A stretch of 7,427 nucleotides of DNA from Bacteroidaceae bacterium (GTDB lineage Bacteria > Bacteroidota > Bacteroidia > Bacteroidales > Bacteroidaceae). Under the pieces are notes generated by a model that did no database searches, was not told where the DNA came from, and saw only the letters and a program-made list of their open reading frames with translations. The stretch lies in contig JAFYYO010000232.1 of the NCBI GenBank assembly GCA_017557475.1, positions 1-7,427 of the forward strand. The letters run 5' to 3'. Within the stretch, counting starts at the first letter, position 1; each line of letters begins with the position of its first letter. Position numbers and translations under genes: made by a program. Positions 7,315 through 7,427 of the stretch are shown one piece after another.

Positions 7315-7427
7315 ATGGACATCATACACCTACTTCCCGATTCCGTTGCCAACCAGATTGCCGCTGGCGAGGTGGTGCAGCGACCGGCTTCCGTCATCAA
7401 GGAACTGATGGAGAATGCCGTCGATGC
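7315..7427 (+). CDS. mutL: DNA mismatch repair protein MutL, N-terminal fragment
   Basis: The first 37 codons plus 2 bases of mutL are present; the gene continues past the right edge. MutL is the ATP-dependent mediator that links mismatch recognition by MutS to strand incision. The visible part is its most conserved block: [19 protein letters not shown] followed by [14 protein letters not shown]. This contains motif I of the GHKL ATPase fold, with the presumed catalytic Glu30 and the Mg-binding Asn34, by alignment with E. coli Glu29 and Asn33. The ATG at 7315 is the only start after an in-frame TAA at 7303. No Shine-Dalgarno sequence is visible. There is no promoter or terminator in the 57-bp gap to the preceding gene, so it is probably the distal part of the same operon. 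Confidence 0.96.
   Translation, partial: MDIIHLLPDSVANQIAAGEVVQRPASVIKELMENAVD

Overview
The window looks like chromosomal DNA from a Bacteroidales bacterium, most likely of the Prevotella group. This rests on the GuaB and MutL N-terminal sequences, the gene order guaB–parvulin–surA–OstA-like–small membrane protein–mutL, promoter elements of the Bacteroidetes TAnnTTTG type, weak or absent Shine-Dalgarno sequences, and signal peptides ending in A|Q. Placement below order is inference.

Layout. Positions 1-612 (minus strand) hold the N-terminal 204 codons of a membrane-bound 4Fe-4S protein that runs off the left edge. Positions 613-961 are an AT-rich divergent intergenic region. It has one TAnnTTTG promoter element facing each way and, roughly midway between them, four exact 22-bp-spaced copies of a palindromic motif. 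From 962 to the right edge everything is on the plus strand and tightly packed: guaB (962-2440), a secreted parvulin-type peptidyl-prolyl isomerase (2453-3871), surA (3920-5275), an OstA/LptA-like LPS transport protein (5272-6960), a 97-residue protein with one C-terminal membrane helix (6964-7257), and the start of mutL (7315 to the edge). Gaps are 12, 48, -4, 3 and 57 bp, so one operon is likely. The two longer gaps each contain a short tandem repeat (9-bp and 7-bp units).

How the genes fit together. The core is an outer-membrane biogenesis cassette: two periplasmic prolyl isomerase/chaperones followed, with translational coupling, by a probable LPS-bridge protein. This resembles the surA–lptD neighbourhood of Proteobacteria. 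It is headed by the rate-limiting enzyme of guanine nucleotide synthesis and followed by a mismatch repair gene. The coding genes are conventional. The most notable unexplained feature is the 22-bp palindrome array, which looks like a multi-site operator for an unidentified dimeric regulator.
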